A DNA stretch of 64,000 bases from Pseudomonas sp. N040 (GTDB lineage: Bacteria; Pseudomonadota; Gammaproteobacteria; Pseudomonadales; Pseudomonadaceae): assembly GCF_015637705.1 (NCBI RefSeq), contig NZ_JADOBE010000012.1, positions 17,306-81,305 on the forward strand. Reading direction: 5' to 3'. Position 1 is the stretch's first letter. The number at the start of each line of letters is the position of its first letter. Below, in pieces: positions 1 to 8,267 of this stretch. The position numbers and the translations under genes were made by a program. The notes beneath the pieces are model-generated. The model was not told the origin of the DNA. It did not search any database and worked only from the letters and a program-made list of their open reading frames with translations.

Positions 1-48
1 AAGTCGGGCCAGTAAGCGGGCGCGTGCCAGTCCTGGCGAGGGTCTGGC

Positions 49-966
49 TCAAGCCGGATCCAGCGCAAACCCCTGCTGCGGAAAGTGCACATGCACGGTG
101 CCCACTTCCGCCTGCTGCCTGGCCAGGATCCAGCTGTTGGCGGTGACACCGACCAGGGTGCCGGTGGTGGGTGTCTGGCGATAGTCGACCGGAGTCACCT
201 GCATCGGCTGGCCGATGCGCTGGTCGCGGCGCTGCGCCGACGGAATGCTGCGCGGGCTGGCCTGCCGGGCCATCTCCAGCGCCTGCTCGGCGCTGATCTC
301 GTGGCGCCGGCCATGGCCGAAGGCCTTGATCCGGTCCATCCAGGCAAGGGTTTGCGGGTGCTGCTCGAGCAGCGGCGACTCGGCCAGGTCACGCAGGAAC
401 CACAGGCTGTGGTAGGTGGAAAAGTCGGCATGGGTCGGTTGCGGGCCAAACAGGAAGTCCTGCTCGAGCAGGTTGTCAACGCTGTCCAGATGCGCTTCGA
501 CCCGGCTGCGCGCCGCGCGCCCGCTCAGCGGTTTGAACGCTGCGGTGCGTCCCATGTTCAGGCGGTCCCAGATGAAGCGTGCCATGTCCGGCAGTGACAG
601 CGACTGGCGGAACTTGCGGCGCATGGTCGGAGTGCCCGCCAGCATGACGCAGGCAAAGAACACTTGCAGGTCCACTTCACCGACATAGGCGCGTTGCCGG
701 GCCGGGCACTGCTCCAGGGCCAGTTCAGGGCGGCCTGACAGCCGGGCAATCTCGGCGGCAATGGTCCGCGAGTCACAGAAGATATCCGCCCCGATCTGCG
801 CCACAGGGATCTTCCGGTAGCCGCCGGCCAGTGGGCTCAGCAACGGTCGCGGCGGCATTTCGCGGGTGATCACCGACTGCCAGTCGAGTTGCGCATAGCC
901 GAGCATGGCGCGGATCTTTTCCGAGAACGGGGACATTGCGTAGTGATGTAGGATCAGTGCGGACAT
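49..966 (-). CDS. Glutathione S-transferase family protein with C-terminal extension
   Basis: This 305-residue protein has a thioredoxin-like N-terminal domain (about residues 4-80) with a MSPFSEKIR motif near residues 11-19, where GST-type proteins hold their glutathione-contacting residue, followed by a helical domain to about residue 210. Roughly 90 residues beyond a normal GST form a beta-rich tail of unknown role. Members of this superfamily usually conjugate or reduce small electrophiles with glutathione in the cytoplasm; the substrate here cannot be told. The stop lies close to the window edge and the ATG is at the complement of 964-966. It appears to stand alone, reading away from yajD. 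Confidence 0.8.
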   Translation of the reverse strand: MSALILHHYAMSPFSEKIRAMLGYAQLDWQSVITREMPPRPLLSPLAGGYRKIPVAQIGADIFCDSRTIAAEIARLSGRPELALEQCPARQRAYVGEVDLQVFFACVMLAGTPTMRRKFRQSLSLPDMARFIWDRLNMGRTAAFKPLSGRAARSRVEAHLDSVDNLLEQDFLFGPQPTHADFSTYHSLWFLRDLAESPLLEQHPQTLAWMDRIKAFGHGRRHEISAEQALEMARQASPRSIPSAQRRDQRIGQPMQVTPVDYRQTPTTGTLVGVTANSWILARQQAEVGTVHVHFPQQGFALDPA

Positions 967-1109
967 GCGTGCTCCAGGTTTTTGCTTTGATAGTCATGCG
1001 GAAGGCTACGCCCCCCCCCGACGCCCATCCAACAAAAAAGCGCCGCAACACATAATCTGGACATAGCCATTCGGGGGGTACGGTTGCAAGGCGCAGCCGG
1101 ATTGCCGGG

Positions 1110-1487
1110 CTATTCGTCGGACTTGCCCTTGAGCAGCGCGGCCAGGTCGGCGAAGGCCTTGTGCGTCGACTTCGGCCCCTGCGGGGTGGCGGTCGAGCCT
1201 TCGGCGAAGTACTGCTGGTCGGTGTAGCGCGAGTGCTCGTTGTCGTGGCAGTACAGGCACAGCAGTTCCCAGTTGGAACCGTCCTGCGGGTTGTTGTCAT
1301 GGTTGTGGTCGCGGTGGTGCACGGTCAGTTCGCTCAGGCGCTTGCCGGAGAACTCGCGGCCGCAGCGGCCGCAGACGTGCGGGTACATTTTCAGCGCCTT
1401 GTCGCGGTAGCCGGCCTCGCTGCTGCGTTGCGCCTCGGCGATGAGGCGGTCGGTCTTGAGGGTTGCCGCTGATTTTTCCGTGCTCAT
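1110..1487 (-). CDS. yajD: YajD-like HNH nuclease
   Basis: The 125-residue product matches the YajD family of small HNH proteins. Two CxxC pairs (Cys39/Cys42 and Cys77/Cys80) probably bind a structural zinc, and the catalytic HH-x-DH-x-H segment begins at His57. The sequence GYRDKALKMYPHVCGRC and the LLCLYCHDNEH end of the motif are typical. The frame is open for eight more codons upstream, but the ATG at 1487 is preceded by an AACAGGTGAC ribosome-binding site and gives the usual family length. The biological role of YajD is not well established. It is a single gene flanked by short intergenic regions. Confidence 0.88.
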   Translation of the reverse strand: MSTEKSAATLKTDRLIAEAQRSSEAGYRDKALKMYPHVCGRCGREFSGKRLSELTVHHRDHNHDNNPQDGSNWELLCLYCHDNEHSRYTDQQYFAEGSTATPQGPKSTHKAFADLAALLKGKSDE

Positions 1488-1584
1488 GCTGTCACCTGTT
1501 GCTTCGTCCAATCACATATTTGAAGCTTAACCCGCCGCGGCGTTGCATGCTGCCTAGCTGCGCGCAAACTGGACAGGAATCCGC

Positions 1585-2724
1585 ATGAAAGTCGTCATCG
1601 CCCCCGATTCGTTCAAGGAAAGCCTTTCCGCGCCCGCGGTGGCCGCCGCCATCGCCCGCGGCTGGGCGCGGGTCTACCCGGACGCCGAACTGCTGCTGCG
1701 GCCGATGGCCGATGGCGGCGAGGGCACCGTGGAAGTGCTGCTCGCCGCGCAGGGTGGCGAGCGCCGCACGTGCCGGGTGTCGGGCCCGCTCGGCGCAGCG
1801 CTGGACGCACATTGGGGGCTGCTGGCCGACGGCAGCGCGGTGATCGAGGTGGCTGCCGCCTGCGGCCTGCATCTGCTCGAACCGGCGCAGCGCGATGTGT
1901 GCCGGGCCAGCAGCCGCGGCGCCGGTGAACTGCTGCTGGCGGCGCTGGACGCCGGCGCCCGGCGCATTGTCCTCGGCCTGGGTGGCAGTGCCTGCAACGA
2001 CGCCGGCGCCGGCCTGCTGCAGGCGCTGGGCGTGCGCCTGCTGGATGCTGCCGGGCAGCCGCTCGGCCCCGGCGGCGCGGCCCTGGCGGGGCTGGCCAGC
2101 ATCGACTGCAGCGGGCTGGACAGCCGCCTGCAACAGCTCGAATTGCGGGTGGCGGCCGATGTCGACAACCCGCTGTGCGGGCCGCGCGGGGCATCCGCGG
2201 TGTTCGGCCCGCAGAAGGGCGCCAGCCCCTTCGATGTCGACCTGCTCGACGCCGCCCTGGCGCATTTCGCCGCCTGCGCCAGCCACAGCCTCGGCCGCGA
2301 CTGCCAGCACGAGCCGGGCGCCGGGGCGGCCGGCGGCCTGGGCTTCGCCCTCAAGGCGTTCCTTGGCGCGAGCTTCTGCCCCGGCGTCCAGCTGGTGGCA
2401 CAGACTGCCGGGCTGGCCGAGGCCCTGGTCGGCGCCGATCTGGTGATCACTGGCGAGGGCCGCCTGGACGGCCAGACCCTGCATGGCAAGACCCCGGCCG
2501 GGGTCGCGCAACTGGCGCGGGCGGCGGGAGTGCCGGTACTGGCGCTGGCCGGCAGCCTCGGCGAGGGCTATCAGGCGTTGTATGCGGTGGGTATCGACGC
2601 GGCCTTCAGCCTGGTGCCGGGGCCGTTCAGCCTGCATCAGGCGATGACCCATGCCGCCGCCGAACTGGAAGCCCGCACCTGCGACCTCGCCCGCCTCTGG
2701 CGCCTGGCTCGGGGCGGGCGCTGA
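1585..2724 (+). CDS. garK: Glycerate kinase (glycerate 2-kinase type)
   Basis: The 379-residue protein has the normal length of the GarK/GlxK family and its diagnostic segments: the N-terminal APDSFKESLSA, MADGGEGT at residues 41-48, a glycine-rich LGGSACNDAGAG segment, and GEGRLDGQTLHGKTP about three quarters along. The enzyme phosphorylates D-glycerate with ATP, feeding glyoxylate or glucarate breakdown products into glycolysis. No glyoxylate carboligase or tartronate semialdehyde reductase gene is beside it, so the route served is not visible here. The gene is monocistronic and followed by a REP array. Confidence 0.92.
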   Translation: MKVVIAPDSFKESLSAPAVAAAIARGWARVYPDAELLLRPMADGGEGTVEVLLAAQGGERRTCRVSGPLGAALDAHWGLLADGSAVIEVAAACGLHLLEPAQRDVCRASSRGAGELLLAALDAGARRIVLGLGGSACNDAGAGLLQALGVRLLDAAGQPLGPGGAALAGLASIDCSGLDSRLQQLELRVAADVDNPLCGPRGASAVFGPQKGASPFDVDLLDAALAHFAACASHSLGRDCQHEPGAGAAGGLGFALKAFLGASFCPGVQLVAQTAGLAEALVGADLVITGEGRLDGQTLHGKTPAGVAQLARAAGVPVLALAGSLGEGYQALYAVGIDAAFSLVPGPFSLHQAMTHAAAELEARTCDLARLWRLARGGR

Positions 2725-2737
2725 AGCGCAGTCAGCG

Positions 2738-3045
2738 CCCCCTCGCGGCGAGGGCGCCGCTCCTGCAAGAACAACCAAGCGCCTTCCCGCAGCGGCGCGC
2801 TGGCTTGGCCCTTGTTGTAGGAGCGTCGCCCTCGGCGCGAGCTTTTGCTTGTGCCTGGCCGTCCGGAACCGGTCCTGTCGCGGCGAGGGCGCCGCTCCTG
2901 CAAGAGCCATCGAGTGCCGGTCCGCAGCAGCGCTGCGGATATTGCCCAGTCCTGCAGGAGCGTCGCCCCCGGCGCGAGCCTTTGCTTTTGCCCGGCGGGC
3001 CGGAGCCGGCCCTTGTCGCGGCGAGGGCGCCGCTCCCGCAGAAGA
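2738..3045 (+). repeat. Array of REP-like palindromic units
   Basis: This 364-bp gap between glycerate kinase and hsp20 holds five alternating copies of a REP-like unit. Three read as GTCGCGGCGAGGGCGCCGC followed by TCCTGCA (near 2743, 2877 and 3015). Two are in the opposite orientation, as TGTAGGAGCGTCGCCCTCGG or a close variant followed by CGCGAGCTTTTGC (near 2815 and 2953). Further single copies occur near 3952 and 15806. Each unit can fold as a hairpin. Such arrays are common between pseudomonad genes and are spread by REP-associated transposases; no such transposase is in the window. Confidence 0.85.
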
Positions 3046-3088
3046 CAGTTGCGCCCGCAGAGCCTTGCGGGGCAGGTCTTTGGTGGGG

Positions 3089-3538
3089 TCAGCTGATGGT
3101 TATCCGCTTGGCCTCGGCAGGTTTCTGCGCGGCCTTGTGGATGGTCAGCTTGAGCACGCCATCTTCGAACTTGGCGTCGACCTTGTCTTCCTGCACATCC
3201 GGGCCGAGCGAGAAGCGCCGCAGGAACTTGCCGTAGCGCCGTTCCCGGCGGATCAGCTGGCCTTCCTTCTTCTCTTCGGTTTCCGACTTGTTTTCCGCGC
3301 TGATGGTCAGCACACCGTTGTCCAGGGAAACCTTGATGTCTTCCTTCTTCATGCCCGGCAACTCGGCGGTCACCTCGTAGGCAGTCTTGGTGTCGCGAAT
3401 GTCGGTCGAGGGCATGTGCAGGTCGTTATCCAGATCGCGCATGCGCACCGGCGAGAAGAAGTTGTCCAGCAGGCTTTCCATGCCGGAAAACGGGTCGAGT
3501 GCGGAGAGGCCGCGAGGGGTATGACGAATAAGGCTCAT
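3089..3538 (-). CDS. Hsp20/alpha-crystallin small heat shock protein
   Basis: The 149-residue protein contains an alpha-crystallin domain at about residues 42-140, including the AELPGMKKEDIKVSLDNG stretch and the GVLKLTIHK segment near the C-terminus. The short tail has an ITIS ending where the IxI oligomerisation motif usually lies. It would act as an ATP-independent holdase in the cytoplasm. The start has a GGAG-like site just upstream. No heat-shock sigma promoter or RNA thermometer was confidently identified in the 150-bp leader. Confidence 0.93.
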   Translation of the reverse strand: MSLIRHTPRGLSALDPFSGMESLLDNFFSPVRMRDLDNDLHMPSTDIRDTKTAYEVTAELPGMKKEDIKVSLDNGVLTISAENKSETEEKKEGQLIRRERRYGKFLRRFSLGPDVQEDKVDAKFEDGVLKLTIHKAAQKPAEAKRITIS

Positions 3539-3691
3539 GATTGATACTCCTTTCCATCGTTAAACAATTTCAAGGCATTGGCTCATCAGCTGCGACAGCA
3601 AGTAGCTGAATCGCTCATGCCATCCTACACCTGAATACTGGGGCTGGATTGATCTGTATCAAGGCCCTGTCACGAAAAAAATCGGTGTTCC

Positions 3692-3936
3692 TCAGGGGGC
3701 TCCGAGCCGCGCGAGGAAAGCGGCGATTGCCTGGTTCACCACATCCGCATGGGTGATCGGCGCCATGTGCCCAAGCTCGCTGAACGCCAGCACCTCGAGC
3801 CGTGGCAGGCTCGCGCTCAGCAGGCGGGCCACGCCATGGACGCAGGCCGTCGAGCGTTGGCCGAGCCTGCACAGCAGCGGGACATCCAGCCTGGCAACAG
3901 CCGCCAGCCATCCCGCAGCATCCCGCTGCGGCGCGG
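3692..3936 (-). pseudogene. C-terminal remnant of an alpha/beta hydrolase
   Basis: Reading the minus strand from about 3936 to a TGA at 3692-3694 gives an open stretch of roughly 80 codons. It ends with RLDVPLLC, then ASLPRLEVLAF, SELGHMAPITHADVVNQ and a terminal helix. This is the usual C-terminal third of an alpha/beta hydrolase, including the catalytic His in GHMAP. No start, nucleophile elbow or lid precedes it, and the reading stops at a REP-like unit at 3952-3986, so the 5' part has been lost. The family call is by pattern only. Confidence 0.6.
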
Positions 3937-3951
3937 CGGTTTTTGCGCAAC

Positions 3952-3986
3952 CCTGCAGGAGCGTCGCCCCCGGCGTGAGCTTTGCC
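3952..3986 (+). repeat. Single REP-like unit
   Basis: TGCAGGAGCGTCGCCCCCGG continues into CGTGAGCTTTGC, nearly identical to the units at 2815 and 2953. It sits at the broken 5' end of the hydrolase remnant and just before the stop of the TPR gene. Confidence 0.75.
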
Positions 3987-4017
3987 CTGTTTATTTCATT
4001 GCACCCCCTGCGCCTGC

Positions 4018-5661
4018 TCAGCGCTGCGCCAGAAACACCGTGGCCTCGATCAGTTCGGGGCGCTGCGTGTCATGGCTGGCGGCCTGCGTCTGCAGGCGGG
4101 TGTAATAGTCCGCGGCCAGCTGCTGATTGCCGGCGGCTGCGGCGGCGCGGGCGGCGCCATACAGGCCGCGGAAGCGGTTCGGGTCACGCTGCAGCGAGCG
4201 CTGGAATTCCACCAGTGCCGGTCCGGGCTGGTTGAGGATGAGGAGCATCTCGCCGAGCAGTTCGCGCGAGGGCACCACGTTGCCCGGCGTCACCGGATGC
4301 TTGTCGCTGGCGTCCTCGGCGTCCGCCGCGGCGCGCATCAGCTGCAGCGCCTCGTCATTGCGCTGCTCGGCCAGGGCGATCCAGGCATTCAGCGTCATGC
4401 TCTGGAACTCGGTCTGGCTCGCCCAGTAGCCGTTCTTCGCCGCCAGCATCGCCGCCTTCAGCACCTGCAGGCGCTCCACATCCCGGCGCGCTGCGGCGGT
4501 GTCGCCGTTGCGCGCCGCACCCAGGCCGCGGGCGAAGACCAGGATGCCCTCGGCCTGCGGGAACTTGTCCCAGCCGAGGGTGGCTGGCGTCAGCTGCAGT
4601 TTCGCGGCTTGCGCCCAGTCGCCGCGCTCCAGCGCATAGCGTGCCGGCATGGCGGCGAAGGCATAGGCCGCGGGGAAATTCTCCACGTTGACCTTGTGGA
4701 TCGCCGCGGCTTCGTCCACCAGCTGTTTGGCCGCGGCGTCCTGGGCCTGCTGCAGCTGGGCGAAGACCATGTAGTCCATCGCATGCAGGGCGTCATAGGC
4801 GCCGATGCCCAGGCTGTCGCCCTGCAGCTCGCCCTTGGCGGCGAGATAGGAGGCGCGGTTGCCTTCCACCATCGCCGGCCACAGGCCGACCCGCGCGTAG
4901 ATGTGCGAGGGCATGTGCAGCGCATGCGGCACGCTGGGGGCGATGGCGCCGTAGGCGCGCGCCGACGGCAGGCCCTTCTCGGCCAGCGCGGCGTAGTCGT
5001 AGGTGTGGATCAGGTAGTGCGCCGCGCCCGGATGCTCGGGGTAGCGGGTGAACAGCGGCTCGAGGATGGCCGCCGCCTTGAGCTGGTTGGTGAAGTTCTT
5101 GTCGGTGGGCAGGGCGGTGATGTTCAGCGCCAGCGCATAGAGGATCTGCGCCTCCACGTCATCCGGGTACTTCGCCGCCACGCCGGCCATCGCCTGTTCG
5201 TAGGCGAGGGCGCGCGGGCGGAACTCGGTGGTCTGCCAGTCCTTGAAGAAGGCGCCGAGCGCGGCGATGTAGTCGCGTTCGCGCTGGCTGTTGGCGCCCA
5301 CCCGGCTGGCATCTGCCGCGGCCGGCGCGCCAGCCTTGGCCGCCGCCGGGTTGGTCGGCCAGGTAAAGGGGTTGCCCATCGACATGATGGAAATCCCCCA
5401 GTAGGCCATGCCGCATTGCGGATCGAGCTGCAGCACCTTGTTGAACGAGGCCTTGGCCGGTTCAAACCAGAACGAGTGGAACAGCGCCATCGCGTGGTTG
5501 AATTCCTGCTGCGCCGCGGCATTGCAGGACACCGGGAAATTCACCGCACCGAGCTGTTCCGCGGCGGCGCCAGCGGGGGTGGCCGGTTCATCTGCCGTCG
5601 CCAGTGGCGCGGCAAGACAAGCCAGGAACAAGGACGAAAAAATCAGCGTTAGCGTTCGCAT
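4018..5661 (-). CDS. Exported tetratricopeptide repeat protein
   Basis: The frame is open further upstream, but the ATG at 5661 (547 residues) has a GGGAG site about 8 bases before it and is followed by a clear signal peptide, MRTLTLIFSSLFLACLAAPL, with cleavage near residue 24. The mature protein is alanine-rich and helical, with TPR-like repeats such as FEPAKASFNKVLQLDPQCGM at the start and GPALVEFQRSLQRDPNRFRG near the end. This suggests a periplasmic or surface protein that binds other proteins. No catalytic motif was recognised. Similar proteins are usually annotated only as TPR proteins. Confidence 0.8.
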   Translation of the reverse strand: MRTLTLIFSSLFLACLAAPLATADEPATPAGAAAEQLGAVNFPVSCNAAAQQEFNHAMALFHSFWFEPAKASFNKVLQLDPQCGMAYWGISIMSMGNPFTWPTNPAAAKAGAPAAADASRVGANSQRERDYIAALGAFFKDWQTTEFRPRALAYEQAMAGVAAKYPDDVEAQILYALALNITALPTDKNFTNQLKAAAILEPLFTRYPEHPGAAHYLIHTYDYAALAEKGLPSARAYGAIAPSVPHALHMPSHIYARVGLWPAMVEGNRASYLAAKGELQGDSLGIGAYDALHAMDYMVFAQLQQAQDAAAKQLVDEAAAIHKVNVENFPAAYAFAAMPARYALERGDWAQAAKLQLTPATLGWDKFPQAEGILVFARGLGAARNGDTAAARRDVERLQVLKAAMLAAKNGYWASQTEFQSMTLNAWIALAEQRNDEALQLMRAAADAEDASDKHPVTPGNVVPSRELLGEMLLILNQPGPALVEFQRSLQRDPNRFRGLYGAARAAAAAGNQQLAADYYTRLQTQAASHDTQRPELIEATVFLAQR

Positions 5662-6085
5662 CTTCAGTCTCCCAACGAATATGAGCTCGCGCATCACGGC
5701 TCCGTCGAGCCACGGCAAGGGCGTGGCCTGACGGTCGGCTTCGGGGCGGGCGGTCTGGCCCGTCACGACGGCGCCATTCGAGTCGGGGTGGCCTGGGCGG
5801 GGAGGTGTACCGGCAAGCGCTGCGGGTACACGGCCGGGTTTCGGGTCGAAAGCCACGACTGCCTGTGTGGATGCGCACCACAGCGTTTCAGGCATGCCTA
5901 ACTGTAGACGAAACTGGCGGATTCGCTGCCGACTATGACTGCCGGCTGCCTGGTGGGAGCAGGGTACAGCAGATAGCAGGGGATTGATTGACCTATGGGA
6001 ATGGTGACGGATTTATTTTCTTGCTTTGTACGCACGCAAAAATAAATCCGTCCCTGTTTTCCCTATGGAAAAGTGTTGGGCGTCG
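5662..6085. other. 424-bp region without a gene
   Basis: The TPR-gene side probably holds that gene's promoter, though no convincing -35/-10 pair was seen. The last 80 bases hold the hairpin repeat described separately. No conserved protein remnant was recognised in any frame. Confidence 0.5.
6006..6052. repeat. Hairpin repeat, left copy flanking the ATPase gene
   Basis: GACGGATTTATTTT at 6006-6019 pairs perfectly with AAAATAAATCCGTC at 6039-6052, leaving a 19-base loop containing TTGCTT and CGCACGC. Almost the same sequence recurs at 7655-7698, so the pair brackets the gene at 6086-7621. The loop sequences are also nearly identical. The element resembles palindromes moved by REP-associated transposases, but that assignment is inference. 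Confidence 0.85.
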
Positions 6086-7621
6086 CTAGCCCGGTTTTCG
6101 TGTCTCGGTCAAATTAAGTGCACGCACTAGGCCGTGGTGAACTCGATACTCATTGGCTTCAACGAAGCCTTGCGATGGATAGAAGCATTTGAAACGCCAT
6201 TCGTTTGACGAACCCAATCGGAAGCCGATGACAGAGTTCTCAAAGAGAAACCGCAGGTTTTCCAGCGTATCTGCTGTTGCTTCTTCAATGCTGAGCTTCT
6301 TTAGCTCGATCGAAAGACTCTCAACGGAGAAGTTTGTTGAACCGTGGTTCTGAATCGCGTTGAGCAGGCTCACGATGGAGGGCCTCTGAACCTTCCATTC
6401 TTCGAGGACTTCAAGCTTCAGCCACTCAGAGTACCCGGGTTCGGCGTCGTAGATGGAATCGCATTCGAGCTTGTCAAAAGTCTGTGCTTCATCGGCGAAC
6501 GGGTCATTCGCTTTGTCTTTCATGGCGTCGACAGTGCGATTCAACAGCGAGATGAGGTCGCGCGGGCGCATCATCGTTCGAAGCAAAATGTACCGGGTAG
6601 GGCGAGCCCCCTGGCGCATCTCAGTTTTGTCGAAAAGTGCATCTAGCGAAGCTACAAGCGGCTGCCCGTACTTTTCAGCGAAATAGTTAACCCGTTTCAG
6701 CATGAGGCTTGCGATCGAATCCTTCGTCCAGTGAAGTAGTGCCCCGCAATCCTCGCGCAGTTTGTTTGCGTCATTGAGGCTCAGACTGTCAAAGATGTCC
6801 TCACGGAGAAAGATGATAGGCCGAAGCTTGCCCTTGTACTGAGCGTTGATCGAATCAGACGCGGCAACCAACCCGGCGATAACCTTTCGCGATGCGTCAT
6901 AAGAAACTTCGTCCCATGCTTCGTCGACTCGGTCAAAGCAGATGAATGTCGTTGGCCACTGCTCCTTAGTACTACTTAGCGCGTTGTCCAAGTAGTCGAT
7001 GAGATTCTCAATATTCTCAGACAAGTGCTGCCTGAGAGACTGGTCTTTCTGGACTTGCTCGAAGCTGACCTCGCCTCCTTCCATGCTAACGGAGTCGAGG
7101 CTACCTTCTTCGAGATCAAGCCCAGCTTTCGGCAGCTTGAAACCGGAGAGGGAAAGCAGTTTGCGTCCTACGATCTGATAGATCGTTGGTACCGGACTAT
7201 CAAAAAGGCGCTCTAAAAGCTTCGTGGCCGTTGCGATCTGCTTGGGCGGCGTATTTCCCGTCCGCGAGAACCAAGCGGCGACAGCCTTTAGCGATTCGAC
7301 TAGAATAACGAAGCGCCAAGACTGCTTGTAGAGCAGCGATTCGGCCTTGTTTTCGTTCGTTAGGAGGGTGTGGATGTTCCAGTTGTAGTCTTCAAATGAC
7401 AATGGAACTAGCAGATCGTTGGCCCCGAGAAAGTCTCTTGGATTTTCTGTTAAGTGTCGAAAGATTGCTGTCTTACCAGCGCCTTTGCGTCCAAGCACCA
7501 AGAACGATGTAGGGCTCTCGCAAACCGCCCTTAGAACGCCGTTGTCAAAAAAGTAATGCGACAGTAGGTCGTCGCGCTCAGCAGATACTTTCCCGAAGTC
7601 AATCCAATCAAGAATGCTCAT
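6086..7621 (-). CDS. P-loop ATPase of unknown function (Sll1717/KAP-like)
   Basis: The 511-residue protein has a Walker A motif GRKGAGKT at residues 44-51 and a Walker B-like FICFDRVDEAW at 226-236. The rest is helical with no other recognisable domain. It resembles stand-alone P-loop ATPases annotated as the Sll1717 family, with a general likeness to KAP and STAND NTPases, some of which act in phage defence. Its base composition is clearly more AT-rich than the neighbours and it lies between two copies of a hairpin repeat, both signs of acquisition. No partner gene is adjacent. Function unknown. Confidence 0.75.
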   Translation of the reverse strand: MSILDWIDFGKVSAERDDLLSHYFFDNGVLRAVCESPTSFLVLGRKGAGKTAIFRHLTENPRDFLGANDLLVPLSFEDYNWNIHTLLTNENKAESLLYKQSWRFVILVESLKAVAAWFSRTGNTPPKQIATATKLLERLFDSPVPTIYQIVGRKLLSLSGFKLPKAGLDLEEGSLDSVSMEGGEVSFEQVQKDQSLRQHLSENIENLIDYLDNALSSTKEQWPTTFICFDRVDEAWDEVSYDASRKVIAGLVAASDSINAQYKGKLRPIIFLREDIFDSLSLNDANKLREDCGALLHWTKDSIASLMLKRVNYFAEKYGQPLVASLDALFDKTEMRQGARPTRYILLRTMMRPRDLISLLNRTVDAMKDKANDPFADEAQTFDKLECDSIYDAEPGYSEWLKLEVLEEWKVQRPSIVSLLNAIQNHGSTNFSVESLSIELKKLSIEEATADTLENLRFLFENSVIGFRLGSSNEWRFKCFYPSQGFVEANEYRVHHGLVRALNLTETRKPG

Positions 7622-7654
7622 CTTTCTCCCTTTAATGCTTTAAGAAAAAGGTAA

Positions 7655-7698
7655 CGGATTTATTTTTCTTGCTTGATGCGCACGCAAAAATAAATCCG
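7655..7698. repeat. Hairpin repeat, right copy flanking the ATPase gene
   Basis: CGGATTTATTTTT at 7655-7667 pairs perfectly with AAAAATAAATCCG at 7686-7698. It is in the same orientation as the copy at 6006-6052 and differs by only a few bases, including the loop. Confidence 0.85.
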
Positions 7699-7765
7699 GC
7701 CCCATTTTTCCGCCATTTTTCCGTCCCGTATCAGGATTGTATCCACCACGAGCGAACCACACCGA

Positions 7766-8010
7766 TTCCCCCGCGACATTAGCCCATACCCCCGTCCCGA
7801 GCCACCTACTTCCCCAGCACCTTGAGCAGAAAGCTGTACTCCAGCGCTAGATCGCGCAGTGCCTGATAACGCCCGCTCATGCCGCCGTGACCGGCTTCGA
7901 GATCAGTTTTCAGCAGCAGCAGGTTGTCGTCGGTCTTGTGGGTGCGCAGCTTGGCCACCCATTTGGCGACTTCCCAGTACTGCACGCGGCTGTCGTTGTA
8001 GCCGGCGACC
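7766..8010 (-). pseudogene. Duplicated 3' fragment of oligopeptidase B gene
   Basis: The minus strand encodes [19 protein letters not shown] and continues in frame through [20 protein letters not shown] to the end of the protein. It copies the last about 65 residues of the intact peptidase gene at 9175-11244, with very few substitutions. The match also covers the downstream sequence TTCCC(C)CGCGACATTAGCCC and stops abruptly at GCCGGCGACC (8001-8010). Only the catalytic His region is present, so the fragment cannot be active. Confidence 0.85.
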
Positions 8011-8215
8011 CCTTTAGTTCGAACGTCCATCGGTGGTGAAGGCTTGCTCGGCCTCGATATTCCAAGCCTGCGCCGGATCGGTCTGCACGCGGCGCTCGAC
8101 TTGGGGGTAAACCCGTAGAATGGGTTAGCCGCGCAGCGGGGTAACCCATCGATTAAGATCAAACCGTGCCTGCTGTCTCGATGGGTATCGCTGCGCTCAA
8201 CCCAGCCTGCGGCCT
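8011..8215. repeat. Junction sequence and palindromic intergenic repeats
   Basis: After the ptrB-like fragment, 8011-8110 reads on the minus strand as an open coding-like piece ([20 protein letters not shown]) that was not recognised. It is followed by GGGTTAGCCGCGCAGCGGGG plus TAACCCA near 8123-8150, and by GATGGGTATCGCTGCGCTCA near 8182. The last two belong to repeat families found several times in this window. Together with the ptrB fragment and the hairpin this fills the 646-bp gap between the ATPase and the symporter. Confidence 0.6.
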
Positions 8216-8267
8216 GAAATCATGCACCCGTGCGCGGTGTCTCCTGTCCCGAGGAATGTCCACTTTG

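Noticed and set aside
1492..2910. 472-codon minus-strand frame over glycerate kinase
   Set aside because: It includes REP sequence and mirrors a conserved enzyme.
3615..3950. 111-codon minus-strand frame as a gene
   Set aside because: It is out of frame with the recognisable hydrolase remnant and has an unnatural Arg/Ala/Pro composition.
5662..5895. Upstream extension of the TPR protein start
   Set aside because: The extra 78 codons come before a clear signal peptide and a better ribosome-binding site at 5661.
6086..7621. Two-gene defence system
   Set aside because: Only one gene with foreign composition is present; no effector or toxin gene adjoins it, so a system call is not supported.
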